DNA from: Jeotgalicoccus sp052093725
GTDB lineage: Bacteria; Bacillota; Bacilli; Staphylococcales; Salinicoccaceae
Direction: 5' to 3'
NCBI GenBank assembly: GCA_052093725.1
Contig: JBQDHL010000083.1
Coordinates: 1-7,140, forward strand
Length of the DNA stretch: 7,140 bases
Every line of letters begins with the position of its first letter. Position 1 is the first letter of the stretch. The notes beneath the pieces are model-generated. The model worked only from the letters and a program-made list of their open reading frames with translations, had not been told where the DNA came from and ran no database searches. Positions 5,556-7,140 of this stretch are shown piece after piece. Made by a program: the position numbers and the translations under genes.

Positions 5556-5933
5556 GTGAAAGAAGTACACACGAAATATTCACGTAACAGCAAAGGACAT
5601 TATGTACCCGGGATGATACATAACGATACTTTATATATTTCCGGACAGTTATCACTGAATTTGGAAACTGGAAAAATAGTTGAAGGCGGCATTGCTGCTG
5701 AAACTAAGCGTGCACTTTCCAATATGGAACTTGTATTGAATGAAGCAGGACTGACTAAAGACGATGTAGTTATGATCCGGCTGTATACTTCGGATGTTGA
5801 GAACTGGGATGTTATTAACGATGAATACAGCAAGTATTTTGGAACTCATAAACCTGCACGCGCAGTTGTGCCGACGAGAGAGCTTCACTACGGCTGCCTG
5901 GTCGAAATTGAAGCTGTTGCAGCGGTAAAATAA
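5556..5933 (+). CDS. Rid-family (YjgF/UK114) enamine/imine deaminase
   Basis: Cytoplasmic protein of 125 residues that should act as a homotrimer. Family landmarks align with E. coli RidA: Tyr16 in GHYVPG (Tyr17), Ser29 in YISGQ (Ser30), Arg102 in KPARAV (the catalytic Arg105) and Glu117 in VEIEAVA (Glu120). With the arginine retained, hydrolysis of reactive enamines/imines such as 2-aminoacrylate is expected. The GTG at 5556 is taken as start because AAAGGAG (5541-5547) lies 8 nt before it. The ATG at 5532 would place that ribosome binding site inside the coding region. The gene lies 24 nt upstream of a PLP dehydratase/aldolase, a source of such imines, so the two are likely co-transcribed. 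No convincing promoter fits between it and the preceding terminator. Confidence 0.88.
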   Translation: MKEVHTKYSRNSKGHYVPGMIHNDTLYISGQLSLNLETGKIVEGGIAAETKRALSNMELVLNEAGLTKDDVVMIRLYTSDVENWDVINDEYSKYFGTHKPARAVVPTRELHYGCLVEIEAVAAVK

Positions 5934-5957
5934 TTATATACATAAGGGGACAGAATA

Positions 5958-7064
5958 ATGAATTACAAAGAAATAGATACACCGGCATTATTAATTGATG
6001 AAACGGTACTTAATAAAAACCTTAAATATATGAGCGATTATGCAGCCGCACAAAAAGTTAAGCTGCGTCCTCATACGAAAACGCATAAGATGCCTCATCT
6101 GGCACTGAAGCAGACTGCACACGGTGCTGAAGGCATCACTGTAGCTAAAGTCGGTGAAGCGGAAATAATGGCTGTATATGGATTGAACGATATTTTTATT
6201 GCCAATCAGATAGTCGGTAAGCAAAAACTTGAAAGAATTAAGAAACTGGCAGAACAGATTAATATTTCATTTGGTGTCGACAGTATTCATCATATTGAAG
6301 AAATTGATGAAGTATTTGAAGGTGCTGATAAAAAAGCACAGGTCCTGATTGAAATCGAAGTCGGCGAAGAACGTTCCGGTATTATTGAAGAAATAGACTA
6401 TAAACTATTATTAAACAGTATCCGTGCATCTAAAAATGTTGAACTGAAAGGTATTTTCTCCCACGACGGGCATACGTACAAAGCGGTCGATAAAGATGAC
6501 TGTTATGATTTGTTCATGACAGCAACAACACGGACATTACATTTCGCCAATGTTGCGAGAGATATGGATTTTGAAGTTAAAACTGTAAGTATCGGTTCGA
6601 CGCCGCCGTTTATGTTCGGTTTTAATATTCCTGAAGGCGTGACTGAAATCAGACCGGGAACATATATTTTAATGGACGGCTCTCAATCCAATGCAATTGA
6701 TTCATATGCACATTCGGCAGCGAGTGTATTGACTACAATCATCAGTAAACCAACAGCGGAACGTGTCATTACAGATGTCGGCGCCAAAGGGCTGACAGCT
6801 CAGTCGCGGAGTAAAGGACTAACTGCAACAGAAGGTTTCGGTAAGATTAAGGAATATGAAGGCGTCCATGTTCACGGCGTCTTTGATGAACATGCGATTA
6901 TCTATAATACAGAGTTCAGTAAAAAAGTAAGTATCGGAGATAAAGTACGCATTATCCCGAATCACATATGTCCGGTGTCTAATCTTTACCATAAAGCATA
7001 TCTGGTTAATAACGGTAAAGTCGTTAAAGAAATTGAGATTGCGGCACAAGGTAAACTTCAATAA
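5958..7064 (+). CDS. fold-type III PLP enzyme, D-serine dehydratase/D-threonine aldolase-like
   Basis: Enzyme of 368 residues with an alanine-racemase-type N-terminal barrel and the C-terminal domain of the eukaryotic-type D-serine dehydratase/D-threonine aldolase family. Lys41 in LRPHTKTHKMP is the predicted PLP Schiff-base lysine (compare yeast DSD1 HVKTHK). SIGSTPPF (211-218) is the phosphate-binding loop. His336 and Cys338 in PNHICPVSN form the HxC metal site of Zn-dependent D-serine dehydratases; D-threonine aldolases have HxD there, as I recall. So dehydration of D-serine, D-threonine or D-3-hydroxyaspartate to ammonia and a keto acid is favoured over retro-aldol cleavage; the exact substrate is not decidable. 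The ATG follows AGGGG (5945-5949) by 8 nt. The Rid partner upstream fits an enamine-releasing reaction. It is not homologous to bacterial DsdA, which is fold-type II. Confidence 0.85.
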   Translation: MNYKEIDTPALLIDETVLNKNLKYMSDYAAAQKVKLRPHTKTHKMPHLALKQTAHGAEGITVAKVGEAEIMAVYGLNDIFIANQIVGKQKLERIKKLAEQINISFGVDSIHHIEEIDEVFEGADKKAQVLIEIEVGEERSGIIEEIDYKLLLNSIRASKNVELKGIFSHDGHTYKAVDKDDCYDLFMTATTRTLHFANVARDMDFEVKTVSIGSTPPFMFGFNIPEGVTEIRPGTYILMDGSQSNAIDSYAHSAASVLTTIISKPTAERVITDVGAKGLTAQSRSKGLTATEGFGKIKEYEGVHVHGVFDEHAIIYNTEFSKKVSIGDKVRIIPNHICPVSNLYHKAYLVNNGKVVKEIEIAAQGKLQ

Positions 7065-7088
7065 ACATAAAAAGTGTCCGGTGATTTA

Positions 7089-7140
7089 TGAACTGCTCCC
7101 CGTCAAGTAGACAGGTAAAAAAACAAAATAGTATTTTGGT
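7089..7140. mobile_element. terminal inverted repeat of a probable IS3-family (IS150-group) element, cut by the window end
   Basis: From 7089 the sequence reads TGAACTGCTCCCCGTCAAGT, then AGACAGG and an A-rich stretch. This is the TG-start, CCCC and AGACA layout of IS150-group IS3 ends, here pointing into an element that extends to the right. No transposase codons can be assigned in 52 bases, so it could be the left or right end, or a remnant. The call rests on remembered IS ends. Confidence 0.5.

Noticed and set aside
5958..7064. Alanine racemase
   Set aside because: The N-terminal barrel is shared, but the HTKTHK lysine context and the C-terminal HxC zinc motif belong to the D-serine dehydratase/D-threonine aldolase family.
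1..7140. CRISPR array, tRNA, rRNA, toxin-antitoxin or phage-defence genes
   Set aside because: No regularly spaced repeats, no tRNA-like cloverleaf and no nuclease or defence motifs were seen on either strand.

Overview
The window is low-GC DNA with strong GGAGG-type ribosome binding sites, compact genes and oligo-T intrinsic terminators. The proteins resemble those of Bacillus and Staphylococcus: a YkkC/YkkD-type SMR pair, a YumC-type ferredoxin reductase and a NorA-type efflux pump. This points to Bacillota, most likely a member of the Staphylococcaceae (Staphylococcus, Macrococcus, Jeotgalicoccus or Salinicoccus type). The genus is an inference from remembered family sequences, not from a search.

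Layout. Positions 1-27 hold the first nine codons of a minus-strand gene that leaves the window. It is divergent from a RsmJ/YpiP-like SAM methyltransferase (114-905), and a 10-bp palindrome lies between them. A promoter whose -35 box lies in the last codons of the methyltransferase drives a ykkC-type guanidine-I riboswitch with an overlapping terminator (about 940-1064). This controls two overlapping SMR genes (1107-1744) that form a guanidinium/cation exporter. A terminator shared with the convergent gene follows. That minus-strand gene encodes a small membrane-anchored protein with an L7/L12-like C-terminal segment (1758-2033). The gap beyond it carries a 14/16 match to the ParB site parS. 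Next, on the minus strand, are a ferredoxin/flavodoxin-NADP+ reductase (2173-3162) and a NorA-like MFS drug exporter (3305-4468). Divergent from norA is a zinc-type CDF exporter (4569-5486, TTG start), closed by a strong terminator. A two-gene unit follows: a Rid-family imine deaminase (5556-5933) and a Zn/PLP fold-type III D-amino-acid dehydratase/aldolase (5958-7064). The last 52 bases look like the terminal inverted repeat of an IS3-family element.

How the genes fit together. Three export systems (guanidinium, drugs, zinc-type metals) lie within 4.5 kb, one of them under direct RNA control. The Rid plus D-serine-dehydratase-like pair makes biochemical sense: the PLP enzyme would release 2-aminoacrylate or a related enamine/imine, and the Rid protein would hydrolyse it. 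Most of the window is ordinary chromosomal content. The points most worth checking are the parS-like site, the L12-like membrane protein and its start, the Rid/dehydratase pairing, and the IS end that appears to sit in a terminator.
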